Positions 1 through 10,090 of a DNA stretch of 64,000 nt are shown here, piece after piece. The notes beneath the pieces were generated by a model. The model did no database searches. It was given only the letters and a program-made list of their open reading frames with translations, and was not told where the DNA came from. Source of the DNA: Flavobacteriales bacterium (lineage in GTDB: Bacteria > Bacteroidota > Bacteroidia > Flavobacteriales_D > CAJJDF01). The DNA is taken from contig JABAYJ010000007.1 of NCBI GenBank assembly GCA_018609055.1, positions 123,372 to 187,371 on the forward strand. Direction: 5' to 3'. How positions within the stretch are numbered: the first letter of the stretch is position 1; each line of letters opens with the position of its first letter. The translations under genes were made by a program, and so were the position numbers.

Positions 1-1161
1 AATATTATCTGATGCAATTATTAATCCTTCTAAAATATGAGCTCTTTCCTCTGCTTTTCTTAATTCGTATTTTGTTCTTCTTACAATTACTTCATGTCTG
101 TGTTCTACGAAATAATGAATCAGTTCTTTTAAGTTAAGTAACCTTGGTCTACCATCAACTAAACATATGTTATTACATGAAAATGAGGTTTGTAGAGCTG
201 TATACTTAAATAATTTGTTTAAAACTACATTAGGAATACAATCACGTTTCAATTCATAAACGATTCTCATTCCATTTCTATCCGATTCATCTCTAATATC
301 AGATATTCCAGTGATTTTTTCATCATTAACAAGATCAGCAGTTTTCTTAATCATGTCTCCCTTGTTCACTTGGTAAGGGATTTCTGTTACGATAATTGCT
401 TCTTTTCCTTCTCTTATTTCTTCGATGGCAGCTTTCGCTCTCATCACTATTCTTCCTTTTCCAGTTTCAAATGCTTGCTTTACCCCTTCGTATCCATAAA
501 TGATTCCTCCAGTTGGAAAATCTGGTGCTTTCACATGCTCCATCAATTCAGAGATTTCAATATCTCTGTTATCAATGTAAGCAACAGTTGCATCAATTAC
601 TTCTGTTAAGTTGTGTGGCGCCATGTTAGTGGCCATACCAACAGCAATTCCACTACCTCCATTCACCAATAATCCTGGTATTTTGGTTGGTAGCACTGTT
701 GGCTCCATTAACGAATCATCAAAGTTTGGTGAAAAATCAACTGTATCTTTATCAATATCATTAAGCATCTCTTCAGCAATCTTTCTTAATCTTGCTTCTG
801 TATACCTCATTGCTGCCGGATTATCTCCGTCAATCGACCCAAAGTTACCCTGTCCGTCAACCAATGGATATCTTAATGACCACTCTTGTGCCATACGAAC
901 CATTGCATCATAAACTGAAGTATCTCCGTGTGGGTGATACTTACCAAGTACTTCCCCTACAATTCTTGCTGATTTTTTGTGTGCTTTGCTAGAAGTTACA
1001 CCAAGATCTAACATTCCGTAAAGTACTCTTCTGTGAACTGGTTTAAGTCCATCTCGTACATCTGGTAATGCTCTTGAAACTATTACTGACATTGAATAAT
1101 CAATGTAAGCTGATTTCATTTCATCTTCAATGTTTATTTTTATAACTCTTCCTCCTGCCAT
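1..1161 (-). CDS. gyrA: DNA gyrase subunit A, N-terminal part (cut by window edge)
   Basis: Type II topoisomerase subunit that breaks and rejoins DNA during ATP-driven negative supercoiling with GyrB. Translating the reverse strand from the ATG at 1161 gives an uninterrupted frame to base 1. It begins [19 protein letters not shown] and carries the winged-helix region with GKYHPHGD (about residues 73-80) and the active-site tyrosine in AAMRYTE (Tyr120). About 387 residues of the usual 800-850 are present; the C-terminal beta-pinwheel lies outside the window. The position equivalent to E. coli Ser83 is Thr81, and the Asp87 equivalent is kept (Asp85). Divergent from clpC, with about 206 bp between them. 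ParC is the alternative, but the opening sequence is GyrA-like. Confidence 0.95.
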   Translation of the reverse strand, partial: MAGGRVIKINIEDEMKSAYIDYSMSVIVSRALPDVRDGLKPVHRRVLYGMLDLGVTSSKAHKKSARIVGEVLGKYHPHGDTSVYDAMVRMAQEWSLRYPLVDGQGNFGSIDGDNPAAMRYTEARLRKIAEEMLNDIDKDTVDFSPNFDDSLMEPTVLPTKIPGLLVNGGSGIAVGMATNMAPHNLTEVIDATVAYIDNRDIEISELMEHVKAPDFPTGGIIYGYEGVKQAFETGKGRIVMRAKAAIEEIREGKEAIIVTEIPYQVNKGDMIKKTADLVNDEKITGISDIRDESDRNGMRIVYELKRDCIPNVVLNKLFKYTALQTSFSCNNICLVDGRPRLLNLKELIHYFVEHRHEVIVRRTKYELRKAEERAHILEGLIIASDNI

Positions 1162-1273
1162 ATAAACTTGATATTAATATTTTTTACGTATAAATTAGGT
1201 GTTATTCAACCTATCGAAAGTACACTTTTGAAACCTTTTTTTAGGTCAAAAAAAGCCCTAATTACTAACAAAT

Positions 1274-1307
1274 TTTTGTTGATAATGGGGAATGGAATAC
1301 TATTTGC
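1274..1307 (+). promoter_or_regulatory. Possible clpC promoter
   Basis: In the gap between gyrA and clpC, a TTTTTG is followed after 19 bases by TACTATTTG. This resembles the Bacteroidota pattern TTG-N19-TAnnTTTG but has one extra base inside the -7 element. It lies about 60 bp before the clpC ATG. Position and general fit are the only support. Confidence 0.3.
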
Positions 1308-1367
1308 ATTAAAGAATAAAAACTTACTTTTATTATCATAGGCACATAAGCCTAAAAAACACATATT

Positions 1368-3923
1368 ATGGAAGCCAATTTTTCACCAAGAGTTAATGAT
1401 GTAATCTCTTATTCAAGAGAAGAAGCATTGCGACTTGGTCACGATTATATAGGAGCCGAACACTTACTTTTAGGATTAATAAGAGAAGGCGAAGGTTCTG
1501 CTATTAAGACAATTATCTCTTTTGGAGTTGATTTAGTTGATTTGCGATCTGAAGTAGAAAAGATTGTAAAGCCAACCTCTGTAATGTCAGTATCATTAGG
1601 AAATATTCCTTTACTAAAGCAAGCAGAGAAAATTCTTAAAATGATGTACCTAGAAGCTAAAGTAATGCGTAGCGAAAAAATTGGTACGGAGCATTTGTTA
1701 CTGTCAATTTTGAAAAACAATGACAATATTGCCGCAAAAGTATTAGAGAACAACAATGTTGATTACGAAACAGTAAAAGGAAACTTAACTGAAGGTGATG
1801 ACAACATAGAAGGATTTCCTAATGTGGAAGGTAGTTTTCCTGAGTCTGGAGATGATTCAGGTGAAGAAGGAAGCATTGGAGGTGGAGGTCAATCTGGTGG
1901 TGCCAGAAAAGCTGGAGCTAGCAAATCTAAAACACCTGTATTAGATAATTTCGGTAGAGATTTAACCAAATTTGCTGAAGATGGTAAACTTGACCCTGTT
2001 GTTGGAAGACAAGATGAAATTGAAAGAGTATCTCAAATATTAAGTAGAAGAAAGAAGAACAACCCTATTCTTATAGGAGAACCTGGAGTTGGGAAATCTG
2101 CTATTGCTGAAGGTTTAGCACTTAGAATTGTACAAAGAAAAGTATCAAGAGTATTATTTGATAAGAGAATTGTTTCGCTTGATTTAACTTCTTTAGTTGC
2201 TGGAACAAAGTACAGAGGACAGTTTGAAGAAAGAATGAAAGCATTGATGAATGAACTGGAAAAATCTCCAGATGTAATTCTTTTCATTGATGAAATACAC
2301 ACTATTATTGGTGCTGGTGGAGCTTCTGGTTCTATGGATGCATCTAACATGTTTAAACCTGCGCTTGCAAGAGGTGAGATACAAGTAATTGGAGCGACTA
2401 CACTTGATGAGTACAGACAGTACATTGAAAAAGATGGAGCTTTGGAAAGAAGATTCCAGAAAGTATTGGTAGAACCTACTAATATTGAGGAGACTATTGA
2501 GATTTTGAACAACATCAAAAATCGATACGAAGATCATCACTTGGTAACTTATACAGACGAAGCAATAGAAGCTTGTGTTAAGTTAACTGCCAGATATGTT
2601 ACTGATAGATTTCTTCCTGATAAAGCTATTGATGCTTTGGATGAAGTAGGTTCAAGAGTTCATATTACTAATATCAATGTGCCACAAGCAATAATTGATG
2701 TGGAGAAAGCGATTGAAGACATTAAAGAGAAAAAGTCTTCTGTTGTCAAAAGACAGAAATACGAAGAAGCAGCTCAATTAAGAGATGAGGAACGTATTTT
2801 ACAAGAAAAGCTTGAGGTTGAAAAAAAGAAGTGGGAAGAAGCTACTGAAAACGACAGAGAAACGGTTACAGCAGATAATGTAGCTGAAGTAGTTTCTATG
2901 ATGACTGGAATTCCTGTACAAAGAGTTGCCGAGAAAGAAACTGGTCGTTTAATAAAAATGAGCGAGAACCTTCAAGGAACTGTTATTGGTCAAGAAAACG
3001 CTATTAAGAAGATTGTGAAAGCAATCCAAAGAAATAGAGCTGGACTTAAAGATCCTAATAAACCAATTGGTTCATTTATCTTTTTAGGACCTACAGGAGT
3101 AGGAAAAACTCAATTGGCTAAGGAATTAGCTAAATACATGTTTGATTCAGAAGAATCGCTTATTCGTATCGATATGAGTGAATACATGGAGAAATTTTCA
3201 GTATCTCGATTAGTTGGAGCTCCTCCGGGATACGTAGGATATGAAGAAGGTGGTCAACTTACCGAAAAAGTAAGAAGAAAGCCCTACTCTATTGTATTGC
3301 TTGATGAGATTGAAAAAGCGCATCCAGATGTGTTTAACTTATTGCTACAAGCTTTAGATGATGGTCAATTGACTGATAGCTTAGGACGTAAAGTAGATTT
3401 CAGAAATACGGTAATCATAATGACTTCGAACATTGGAGCCAGACAATTACAAGATTTTGGAACTGGAGTTGGTTTTGGAACTAAAACTAAGCTAGATAAC
3501 GTAGATAAAGATTCGCAAGGAGTTATACAATCTGCTTTGAAAAAAGCATTTGCTCCTGAGTTCTTGAACAGAATTGATGATTTGGTTGTATTTAACCGTC
3601 TTGATAAGCAAGACATTCATAAGATTATTGATATTGAATTAGGGAAATTGTACAAACGTATTGATGAACTAGGATTTAGTATTGAATTGACTGAAAAGGC
3701 TAAAGACTTTATTGCTGACAAAGGATATGATGCTAAGTATGGAGCTAGACCATTAAAAAGATCTATCCAGAAACACCTAGAAGATCCTTTGGCTGAGCAA
3801 ATCATTCAGCAAGAGATTGGTGATGGCGATATCTTAGTTGTTGATTATGACGAGAAGAAAGCGGAGATTGTTATCAAACCAAAAAAAGCAAAGAAAAAGA
3901 AGAAGAAAACTCCTGAGGAGTAA
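1368..3923 (+). CDS. clpC: ATP-dependent Clp protease ATP-binding subunit ClpC
   Basis: AAA+ unfoldase that feeds substrates to the ClpP protease in the cytoplasm. At 851 aa it has the full ClpC order: two N-terminal Clp repeats (about 1-145), a Gly/Ser-rich linker (about 150-185), AAA domain 1 with Walker A GEPGVGKSA (237-245) and Walker B ILFIDE, a UVR coiled segment (about 455-490) that separates ClpC from ClpB, AAA domain 2 with Walker A GPTGVGKTQ (574-582), and a ClpB-D2 small domain. The protein ends in an unusual run of lysines followed by TPEE. It stands alone: divergent from gyrA and closed by a terminator at 3947-3978. The start MEANFSPRVND is the normal family start. Confidence 0.97.
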   Translation: MEANFSPRVNDVISYSREEALRLGHDYIGAEHLLLGLIREGEGSAIKTIISFGVDLVDLRSEVEKIVKPTSVMSVSLGNIPLLKQAEKILKMMYLEAKVMRSEKIGTEHLLLSILKNNDNIAAKVLENNNVDYETVKGNLTEGDDNIEGFPNVEGSFPESGDDSGEEGSIGGGGQSGGARKAGASKSKTPVLDNFGRDLTKFAEDGKLDPVVGRQDEIERVSQILSRRKKNNPILIGEPGVGKSAIAEGLALRIVQRKVSRVLFDKRIVSLDLTSLVAGTKYRGQFEERMKALMNELEKSPDVILFIDEIHTIIGAGGASGSMDASNMFKPALARGEIQVIGATTLDEYRQYIEKDGALERRFQKVLVEPTNIEETIEILNNIKNRYEDHHLVTYTDEAIEACVKLTARYVTDRFLPDKAIDALDEVGSRVHITNINVPQAIIDVEKAIEDIKEKKSSVVKRQKYEEAAQLRDEERILQEKLEVEKKKWEEATENDRETVTADNVAEVVSMMTGIPVQRVAEKETGRLIKMSENLQGTVIGQENAIKKIVKAIQRNRAGLKDPNKPIGSFIFLGPTGVGKTQLAKELAKYMFDSEESLIRIDMSEYMEKFSVSRLVGAPPGYVGYEEGGQLTEKVRRKPYSIVLLDEIEKAHPDVFNLLLQALDDGQLTDSLGRKVDFRNTVIIMTSNIGARQLQDFGTGVGFGTKTKLDNVDKDSQGVIQSALKKAFAPEFLNRIDDLVVFNRLDKQDIHKIIDIELGKLYKRIDELGFSIELTEKAKDFIADKGYDAKYGARPLKRSIQKHLEDPLAEQIIQQEIGDGDILVVDYDEKKAEIVIKPKKAKKKKKKTPEE

Positions 3924-3946
3924 ATCTTTAAAATCATTATATTTGA

Positions 3947-3978
3947 AGCTCATTCGTTATTTCGAATGGGCTTTTTTT
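3947..3978 (+). terminator. Rho-independent terminator after clpC
   Basis: A 9-bp stem GCTCATTCG/CGAATGGGC (one G-T pair) with a 6-base loop is followed by seven Ts. It begins 24 bp after the clpC stop codon and ends 32 bp before the topB start. Confidence 0.85.
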
Positions 3979-4009
3979 ATAGAAAATTTTCAACTTAAAA
4001 AATTAAAAA

Positions 4010-6325
4010 GTGAAAGTCTGTATAGCAGAGAAACCAAGTGTAGCTAGAGAAATTGCTAGTATCTTAGGAGCCAACAACAAACGTAATGGCTACTATGAAG
4101 GCAATGGCTATGCGGTAACTTATACTTTTGGACATTTGTGTACTCTACTGGAACCAAGTGATTACAAACCCGAATGGAAAAGTTGGCATTTGAATCTTTT
4201 ACCCATGTTACCCGAAAGGTTTGACACTAAAGTAAATTCTAATGAAGGAATAAAAAAGCAGTTTGATGTTATAAAATCTTTGTTCGATAAAGCTAGTGTA
4301 GTTATAAATTGTGGGGATGCAGGAACTGAGGGAGAACTTATTCAGAGGTGGGTAATAAACCAATGCGAATACAAGGGTGAAGTACAAAGACTTTGGATTT
4401 CTTCCCTAACTGAAGAAGCCATAAAAGAAGGGTTTAAAAACCTTAAACCATCTTCGGATTACGACAATTTGTATTATGCAGGATTTTCAAGAGCGATTGG
4501 CGATTGGTTATTAGGATTAAATGCTACTCGATTATTCACTGTGAAATATGGCGGATACAAACAAGTATTGTCTGTAGGAAGAGTGCAAACTCCTACTCTA
4601 GCCATGTTGGTTAATCGATTTAAAGAAATACGAGATTTTAAACCACAACCGTACTGGGAACTACAAACTACTTATAGAGATACCTTATTTAATTACGAAG
4701 ACGGACGATTTCTGAAACAAGAAGACGGACAAGTTTTGGCCGATAAAGTAAAAGAATCTGATTTTGAAATAGTATCAGTAACTAAAAAGAAAGGAAAAGA
4801 ATACGCTCCAAAATTATTCGATTTAACTGGATTGCAAGTGTATTGCAACACTAAGTTTGGATTTTCGGCAGATGAAACCTTGAAAACAGTTCAGAAGCTA
4901 TACGAAATGAAAGTGGTTACTTATCCTAGAGTTGATACGACTTTTTTACCAAATGATGTGTATCCAAAAATTGGTGGAATACTATCTAAACTATCTAACT
5001 ACAGCAGTTTAACAGAACCTTTGTTAAAAGATAAAATAAGAAAGACAAAGCGAGTTTTTGACGATAAAAAGGTGACGGATCACCATGCAATTATCCCTAC
5101 AGGAATTCAGAATCACTTGCAATACAATCAAAAACTAGTTTACGATATCATAACTCGAAGATTTATTGGGGTTTTCTATCCTGAATCGGATGTATCGAAT
5201 ACCTCTGTAATTGGCGAAGTAGCAGAAGTTCCTTTTAAAACAACAGGAAAAGAGATAATAAACAAAGGTTGGCGAGTTGTTTTTGAAAGTGATTCTAGCA
5301 AAGAAGAATCTAATGAACAGCCTACTCTACCTACTTTTGTAAAGGGAGAAAAAGGACCACACGAACCTTCATTTTTAGAAAAAGAAACCAAACCACCAAG
5401 AAACTTTACAGAAGCTAGTTTGCTTCGTGCTATGGAAACTGCAGGAAAGCAAGTAGATGATGATGAAATGCGTGAGTTGATGAAGGAAAACGGCATTGGA
5501 AGACCTTCTACTCGTGCAAGTATTATTGAGACTTTATTTAGAAGAAAGTACATTGAGCGAAAGAAGAAACTAGTAGTACCAACAGAAACTGGAGTTTCGT
5601 TAATTGATTTGATTGACAATGAATTACTAAAATCTGCAGAACTAACTGGAAGGTGGGAGAAACGACTCAAAGAGATTGAAAGAGGAGAATTTAAAGCTGG
5701 TAAGTTCATCCACAACATGAAAAAGATGGTGTACAATTTGGTAGCCGAAGTAAAAGCCAATCAATCGGTTAAGAAAATTACTTCCAATGTTCCTGAGGCC
5801 AAAACTCAGACTATATCTAAAGCAACAACTAAGAAAACAACCACAAAAGGTAAGAAAGAACTAGTAGGAAAAACGTGTCCTAAATGTAAAAATGGAACTT
5901 TAATAAAAGGTGGTAATGCTTATGGTTGCTCAGAATATAAGAACAGTTGCAAATTCATTATTCCCTTTAAGATTCACGGAAAGAAGATTTCTGAAAATCA
6001 ATTAATACGATTGGTAGACAAAGGAAGTACAACTAATTTAAAAGGTTTTACTACTGAATCTGGGAAAGTGGATGGATTAATAACATTTGACGATCAGTTT
6101 AACTTGAAATTAGAGCCTAAAGAATCGGCAGTAATTGCTAAAAAATCAGATACAATTAGTTGCCCTAAATGTAAAAAAGGAACAATTTTGAAAGGGAAAA
6201 CAGCTTACGGATGTTCGGAGTATAAAACTGGTTGTGATTTTGTGTTTACTTTTCAGAAAATTAAGGAAAGTGCCAATGGGAAAGCTTTAACCAAAGACCT
6301 GGTTTTGGATATTATATCTAACTAA
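4010..6325 (+). CDS. topB: DNA topoisomerase III (type IA)
   Basis: Type IA topoisomerase that decatenates and relaxes DNA by single-strand passage. The 771-aa product starts at a GTG codon giving KVCIAEKPSVAREIA, the TOPRIM opening, so the GTG is well supported. The catalytic tyrosine is in TYPRVD (Tyr305) in place of the more usual TYPRTDS. The C-terminus carries two matched zinc-ribbon-like repeats, each CPKC followed by a YGCSEYK segment (about residues 623-655 and 722-752), separated by a short insert. A basic Thr/Lys-rich linker (about 595-620) precedes them. It lies downstream of clpC but behind its terminator. Bacteroidota carry TopB both as a core gene and on conjugative elements; no mobility genes are near this copy. 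Confidence 0.93.
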   Translation: MKVCIAEKPSVAREIASILGANNKRNGYYEGNGYAVTYTFGHLCTLLEPSDYKPEWKSWHLNLLPMLPERFDTKVNSNEGIKKQFDVIKSLFDKASVVINCGDAGTEGELIQRWVINQCEYKGEVQRLWISSLTEEAIKEGFKNLKPSSDYDNLYYAGFSRAIGDWLLGLNATRLFTVKYGGYKQVLSVGRVQTPTLAMLVNRFKEIRDFKPQPYWELQTTYRDTLFNYEDGRFLKQEDGQVLADKVKESDFEIVSVTKKKGKEYAPKLFDLTGLQVYCNTKFGFSADETLKTVQKLYEMKVVTYPRVDTTFLPNDVYPKIGGILSKLSNYSSLTEPLLKDKIRKTKRVFDDKKVTDHHAIIPTGIQNHLQYNQKLVYDIITRRFIGVFYPESDVSNTSVIGEVAEVPFKTTGKEIINKGWRVVFESDSSKEESNEQPTLPTFVKGEKGPHEPSFLEKETKPPRNFTEASLLRAMETAGKQVDDDEMRELMKENGIGRPSTRASIIETLFRRKYIERKKKLVVPTETGVSLIDLIDNELLKSAELTGRWEKRLKEIERGEFKAGKFIHNMKKMVYNLVAEVKANQSVKKITSNVPEAKTQTISKATTKKTTTKGKKELVGKTCPKCKNGTLIKGGNAYGCSEYKNSCKFIIPFKIHGKKISENQLIRLVDKGSTTNLKGFTTESGKVDGLITFDDQFNLKLEPKESAVIAKKSDTISCPKCKKGTILKGKTAYGCSEYKTGCDFVFTFQKIKESANGKALTKDLVLDIISN

Positions 6326-6381
6326 TATTGGGCAGATTAACACTTTATATATATTTTTAAAAACTGAAACAATATCTCATT

Positions 6382-7467
6382 ATGAAACAACTAATTACCT
6401 TATTTTTAATTACAGCTTCCCTCCTATCTTTTTCACAAACTAGCTACTTAGATTGCTCATTAAAAAAAGCTAAAAAGAAAAAAGCATTTTATGTTCAATC
6501 CACAGAAATTGAAGAAGGTGTAACTGAGACCTCAATTAGATTTATAAGTGACGGAAAGCTATTAAAAACAATTAGTTCTAATGATGCGACTGGTATTTCT
6601 ACAGAAACTATTTATTGGAACAAAGGTGGTAAAAGATACATCAACAACTATAAAAATAATTTGTTAGAAGGTGTTAAAACTATCTATTACTGGGCTGGAT
6701 TAATTAAATCTGAAACTAATTACGAAAAAGGATTTAAAATTAGAATTGAAAAGGTTTATAATTTTGATGGTAGTGTTAAGACCTTAAACACTAATACTGG
6801 TATAAAAGGGAATAGAGAATGTAATGATTATGATTACAGGGATTCTATCGTAACTACTTATAAAGAAATCAATTATAAAAAGTTGGGACCAGTAATGGAG
6901 AGGAATTTTGTTGGAATCCTATTAGACTCTTGTTATTTTGTATCTGATAAAATTGTTGGTTCAAGAATTGGATATTACGAATCAGGAAAAGTGAAATATA
7001 AGTACCAATATATTGATGCCTTAAAAGAGGGAGACCAATTCTATTATCTTGAAAATGGAGAGATTGAAAAAACTGAATTTTACTCGAAAGGTGATTTAGT
7101 TTCAACTAAAGTGAAAAATGAAGTTACTCTTGAAAAAGACGAAAATTATGATGATGTATTTACAGTAGTTGAAAAAATGCCTGAATATCCTGGCGGATAT
7201 GAAAAGATGTTTGAATATTTAGGTAGAACTATAAGATATCCTGGTCAAGCAAGAGAATTGGGGGTGAAAGGAAAAGTTTATGTTCAGTTTATTGTAGAAA
7301 AAGACGGTTCAATATCTGAGCTTGATGTAATTAGAGGAATAGGTGAAGGTTGTGATGAAGTAGCTTTACAAGCTGTGGAAAATATGCCAACTTGGAGTCC
7401 TGGAGAACAAAGAGGAACTCCAGTAAGAGTTAGATTTATCTTACCTGTTAATTTTACTTTGAGATAG
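6382..7467 (+). CDS. Secreted MORN-like repeat protein with TonB C-terminal domain
   Basis: 361 aa. A signal peptide of about 18 residues ends at SFSQ. The middle (about 50-250) is built of repeated short beta units such as GKLLKTI, YYESGKVKYKYQY and YYLENGEIEKTEFY, typical of the MORN/YwqK-like repeats of Bacteroidota. The last 100 residues form a TonB C-terminal domain (from VEKMPEYPGG through YPGQARELGVKGKVYVQF to VRFILPVNF). Because the N-terminus is a cleavable signal rather than a membrane anchor, this is probably not a classical energy transducer; many Bacteroidota secreted proteins carry this fold. It overlaps the convergent glycosyltransferase by 14 bp. Confidence 0.8.
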   Translation: MKQLITLFLITASLLSFSQTSYLDCSLKKAKKKKAFYVQSTEIEEGVTETSIRFISDGKLLKTISSNDATGISTETIYWNKGGKRYINNYKNNLLEGVKTIYYWAGLIKSETNYEKGFKIRIEKVYNFDGSVKTLNTNTGIKGNRECNDYDYRDSIVTTYKEINYKKLGPVMERNFVGILLDSCYFVSDKIVGSRIGYYESGKVKYKYQYIDALKEGDQFYYLENGEIEKTEFYSKGDLVSTKVKNEVTLEKDENYDDVFTVVEKMPEYPGGYEKMFEYLGRTIRYPGQARELGVKGKVYVQFIVEKDGSISELDVIRGIGEGCDEVALQAVENMPTWSPGEQRGTPVRVRFILPVNFTLR

Positions 7468-8902
7468 TAATTTCATAAACTCTTCGATAAGTAGCTCGTT
7501 CCATCCAGCCACGAAAATTAAAACTCTTCATCCAATTTGGGAATGAAGAATATACTAATTTATGGGAGTATTTATAATCCTCTGTTAGTTCTTGGTTATC
7601 TAAAACCAATAAGTTTATTTCTTCATTATTAAGCTCAAAGCTTTCAGCATCTTTAACTTTATTGTATGTTAAATTATCTCTTAAATAGAAATAATGAATC
7701 GGTTCATTTTCCTTATACAAATGGGTAGCAATAGTTAATCTAACAGGTTCTTGATATCTGTGATATACCATATCATAAAGCCTCACGTTTACTTCTCCTG
7801 GTTTAAAACTAACAATTAACAATACTAATCCATAAACTAGCATTGTAGCTTTAACGGTTATTTTAACCCACCTATTTTCTATAAAAAGAGGTTTCCATTT
7901 TTCTTGAATAGTTTGTATTGCTGTAAAGAAAATAATTGGTAAAAAATAAACCATTGGAAATAGAAAACGAAGTTCCTTGTGACTCAAAACAAAATGAATC
8001 AAGATGAATGGAACAAGTACCCATGTTAGTGGGTTTTTCCATTTGAAATAAAACAAAATTCCAAATGCACCTAAAAACAATATACTAAAAGGTGGAATTG
8101 CTCTTTCTATAAATGCTGTGATATAACTCCACCAAGGATCAACTCCGTAATCTTGAGCTTTATTAAGCATAATGTTTTCGTAAAAATAATTGTAAGCCGA
8201 AAAAGTGAATTCTCCATAGAACCAAATATCAACTAGCACTCCTGCTCCAATAATTGATAGAATAACCAAACTAAAGGTGATTAGGTACTTCAGTTTTTCT
8301 TTTTCGATAAAAAGTAACCAAGCTGCAAACCCTACAATCATAAATCCTGCTTGGTAGCGGAATAGAAAAGAAAATCCCATTAATACTCCTGCGAGTAAAT
8401 ATTTTTTGAAAGAGGAAGATTTAAAACTCAAAAAGTAAGACGAAAATCCTATTACAAAAAACATAGCCGACCAGTTTTCTGATGAGAACCTTGCTCCTAC
8501 ATAAATGGTTATCCAAAGTAAAAAAGAGGTTAATAAAAACCAATACTTGATAGTTGGACTTTGGAATTTATCACGATATACTTTATGCAACAAATACATA
8601 GTAAACAAAGCTAAAACAGATGATAAAAGCCTTAGAAAAAAGGCAATGTAAAATGGATCTTGAACTCCGAAAGCATTAAGAAACTTAATAACTCCAACAG
8701 TAATAGTTGGCTGTAAAGTTGGTCTTAATTTGGAACTGTATTCCCATGTAAGGTTGCTTAACTCTGTATTTCCTAGTTTGTAATTGGCAAACTCCAACAA
8801 CTGAAAATGCTCGTCTGCATGATGAAAACCAACTGTAAAAACACTTGCTAGAAATAATGCTAAAGCGCTTAATATATATACAGCCTGTTGTGATAGTTTC
8901 AT
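7454..8902 (-). CDS. GT22-like polytopic mannosyltransferase
   Basis: 482 aa with about 10-12 hydrophobic segments. The first extracytoplasmic loop has the acidic motif HADEHFQ (28-34). A conserved loop near residues 307-316 reads SHKELRFLFP. Both are hallmarks of the GT22 family (Alg9/PIG-B-like enzymes that use dolichol- or polyprenyl-phosphate mannose); a RP motif after the first loop and FRYQ also fit. The acceptor in this bacterium is unknown; a surface glycan or lipid is plausible. It lies 38 bp downstream of the radical SAM gene on the same strand and is probably co-transcribed with it. ArnT-like GT39/GT83 families are less likely because of the HKE-RFLFP loop. Confidence 0.75.
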   Translation of the reverse strand: MKLSQQAVYILSALALFLASVFTVGFHHADEHFQLLEFANYKLGNTELSNLTWEYSSKLRPTLQPTITVGVIKFLNAFGVQDPFYIAFFLRLLSSVLALFTMYLLHKVYRDKFQSPTIKYWFLLTSFLLWITIYVGARFSSENWSAMFFVIGFSSYFLSFKSSSFKKYLLAGVLMGFSFLFRYQAGFMIVGFAAWLLFIEKEKLKYLITFSLVILSIIGAGVLVDIWFYGEFTFSAYNYFYENIMLNKAQDYGVDPWWSYITAFIERAIPPFSILFLGAFGILFYFKWKNPLTWVLVPFILIHFVLSHKELRFLFPMVYFLPIIFFTAIQTIQEKWKPLFIENRWVKITVKATMLVYGLVLLIVSFKPGEVNVRLYDMVYHRYQEPVRLTIATHLYKENEPIHYFYLRDNLTYNKVKDAESFELNNEEINLLVLDNQELTEDYKYSHKLVYSSFPNWMKSFNFRGWMERATYRRVYEITISK

Positions 8903-8940
8903 TAATACAAAAGTAAGAATTAAGATTACATCTTTTAGCT

Positions 8941-10062
8941 TTACTGAATTAGTTGATCCTCCCCTCTCAATTCATCTAAAATCTTAGTCTCTTTAATATA
9001 CTGCGGCCAGTATTTAGCAGATAAATCTTCGTGATTCATAAAGTCTAAACTTTCCTGAAAGGATTTAACAATCTCATTTGGAATAGAATTGGATTTATCC
9101 CAATTGAAAAATTCTTGAAAAATCGATTCTACTTCTTGTTTCTTTTCTTGAGGTAAAGCTTTGATGTTGAAATAAAAAGGACGCTCCAAAATATTGATAT
9201 AAAAGTCTTTTGGCTGAATTAAATTCAATTCTAAACCAGTTTTGTACAATTTGGGTAAGTGTTTCATATTCATTACAGAAACTGTTGGAGAAAGCTTAAA
9301 AGTAAGGTTGTCTAATTCTTTTACTTCCTCTCTGTTTTTAAGAAATAACTTCCAATTAAATTCTTTACGGATATACTCTCCTAATTCATGAGTTGCATCC
9401 ACACTTGCCATTACTTCTACCCTATCAAATTGTTTCCAATATTCTATAGCCTCATAATTCTTAAATTTAAGAATAGAAAAATTGGTGTTGTATCTCAGAT
9501 AAATATTAGTCGCTTTGTTCTCAATTAGCCAATCTAACAACAAATAATGTTCTTCGGTTACCAAAGGTTCTCCTCCAGCAAAATAGATTTCTTTAGCTCC
9601 TAATAGAGCTTCACCAGTTTCGGTTATGAACTTATCAAAATCAGTTATGTTTTCGATTATAGCTTTTTCAGTAATGTTTCTGCCAAGTGCTTTGGCATCA
9701 TTAAACCATTTGGAGCTCGCTCCATGCCAGCAAGTTCTACATCTAAAATTACACACATTGGAAAATCGAATATCAAAATAAATAGGTTTTTCTTTTACTT
9801 CAATTTCAGTAGGAATTATCTCAGGAAATTTCTCGAAAGTCTCTTGTCTTATACTCTTCCCTTCTGCATCTTCCAGTTTATAACAACCAGAGCACCTCTT
9901 GTCTATTTCTCCTTTTAGGAATTTAGTTCTTAAATCCTGAATTGGTTTCCCATTCCATATCTCATCAAAGGATTGCTCATTTACATTTCCTAAAGGAATA
10001 TTGGCAATACAACAAGCTTTTGCCTTTCCATTATCACTTACGTGATAGTGAATCCAGGGCAT
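8941..10062 (-). CDS. Twitch-domain radical SAM protein
   Basis: Radical SAM enzyme of the 'twitch' group. The [4Fe-4S]-SAM motif CNFRCRTC is at residues 104-111 (C-x3-C-x2-C), and the glycine-rich FAGGEPL follows. The N-terminal region has the auxiliary-cluster-like cysteines ACC (17-18) and CSGC (57-60) and a GNVNEQSFDEIWNG segment like that of SPASM/twitch proteins. Substrate unknown. The start is uncertain: the open frame continues upstream of this ATG without ATG, GTG or TTG and encodes KPYCL directly before MPWIHYH, resembling the usual family opening (Cys-x-x-PW-x-H). An ATT at 10089, just after the helicase stop, could be the true start. Lies between the DEAD-box helicase and the GT22-like gene. 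Confidence 0.85.
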   Translation of the reverse strand: MPWIHYHVSDNGKAKACCIANIPLGNVNEQSFDEIWNGKPIQDLRTKFLKGEIDKRCSGCYKLEDAEGKSIRQETFEKFPEIIPTEIEVKEKPIYFDIRFSNVCNFRCRTCWHGASSKWFNDAKALGRNITEKAIIENITDFDKFITETGEALLGAKEIYFAGGEPLVTEEHYLLLDWLIENKATNIYLRYNTNFSILKFKNYEAIEYWKQFDRVEVMASVDATHELGEYIRKEFNWKLFLKNREEVKELDNLTFKLSPTVSVMNMKHLPKLYKTGLELNLIQPKDFYINILERPFYFNIKALPQEKKQEVESIFQEFFNWDKSNSIPNEIVKSFQESLDFMNHEDLSAKYWPQYIKETKILDELRGEDQLIQ

Positions 10063-10090
10063 GAGACAATATGGTTTGGAATCAGAAATG

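Noticed and set aside
2033..2540. Open frames of 115-161 codons on the - strand inside clpC
   Set aside because: Shadow frames of a strongly conserved + strand gene; their composition is that of complement DNA with no start context.
3880..3925. Programmed frameshift in the A-rich end of clpC
   Set aside because: The AAG/AAA run is typical of a lysine tail; the normal frame ends properly before a terminator and the other frames give no sensible extension.
3838..4047. A 69-codon + strand ORF running from the end of clpC into topB
   Set aside because: Made of codons from the A-rich tail of clpC and the terminator; it overlaps two real genes and has no family-like features.
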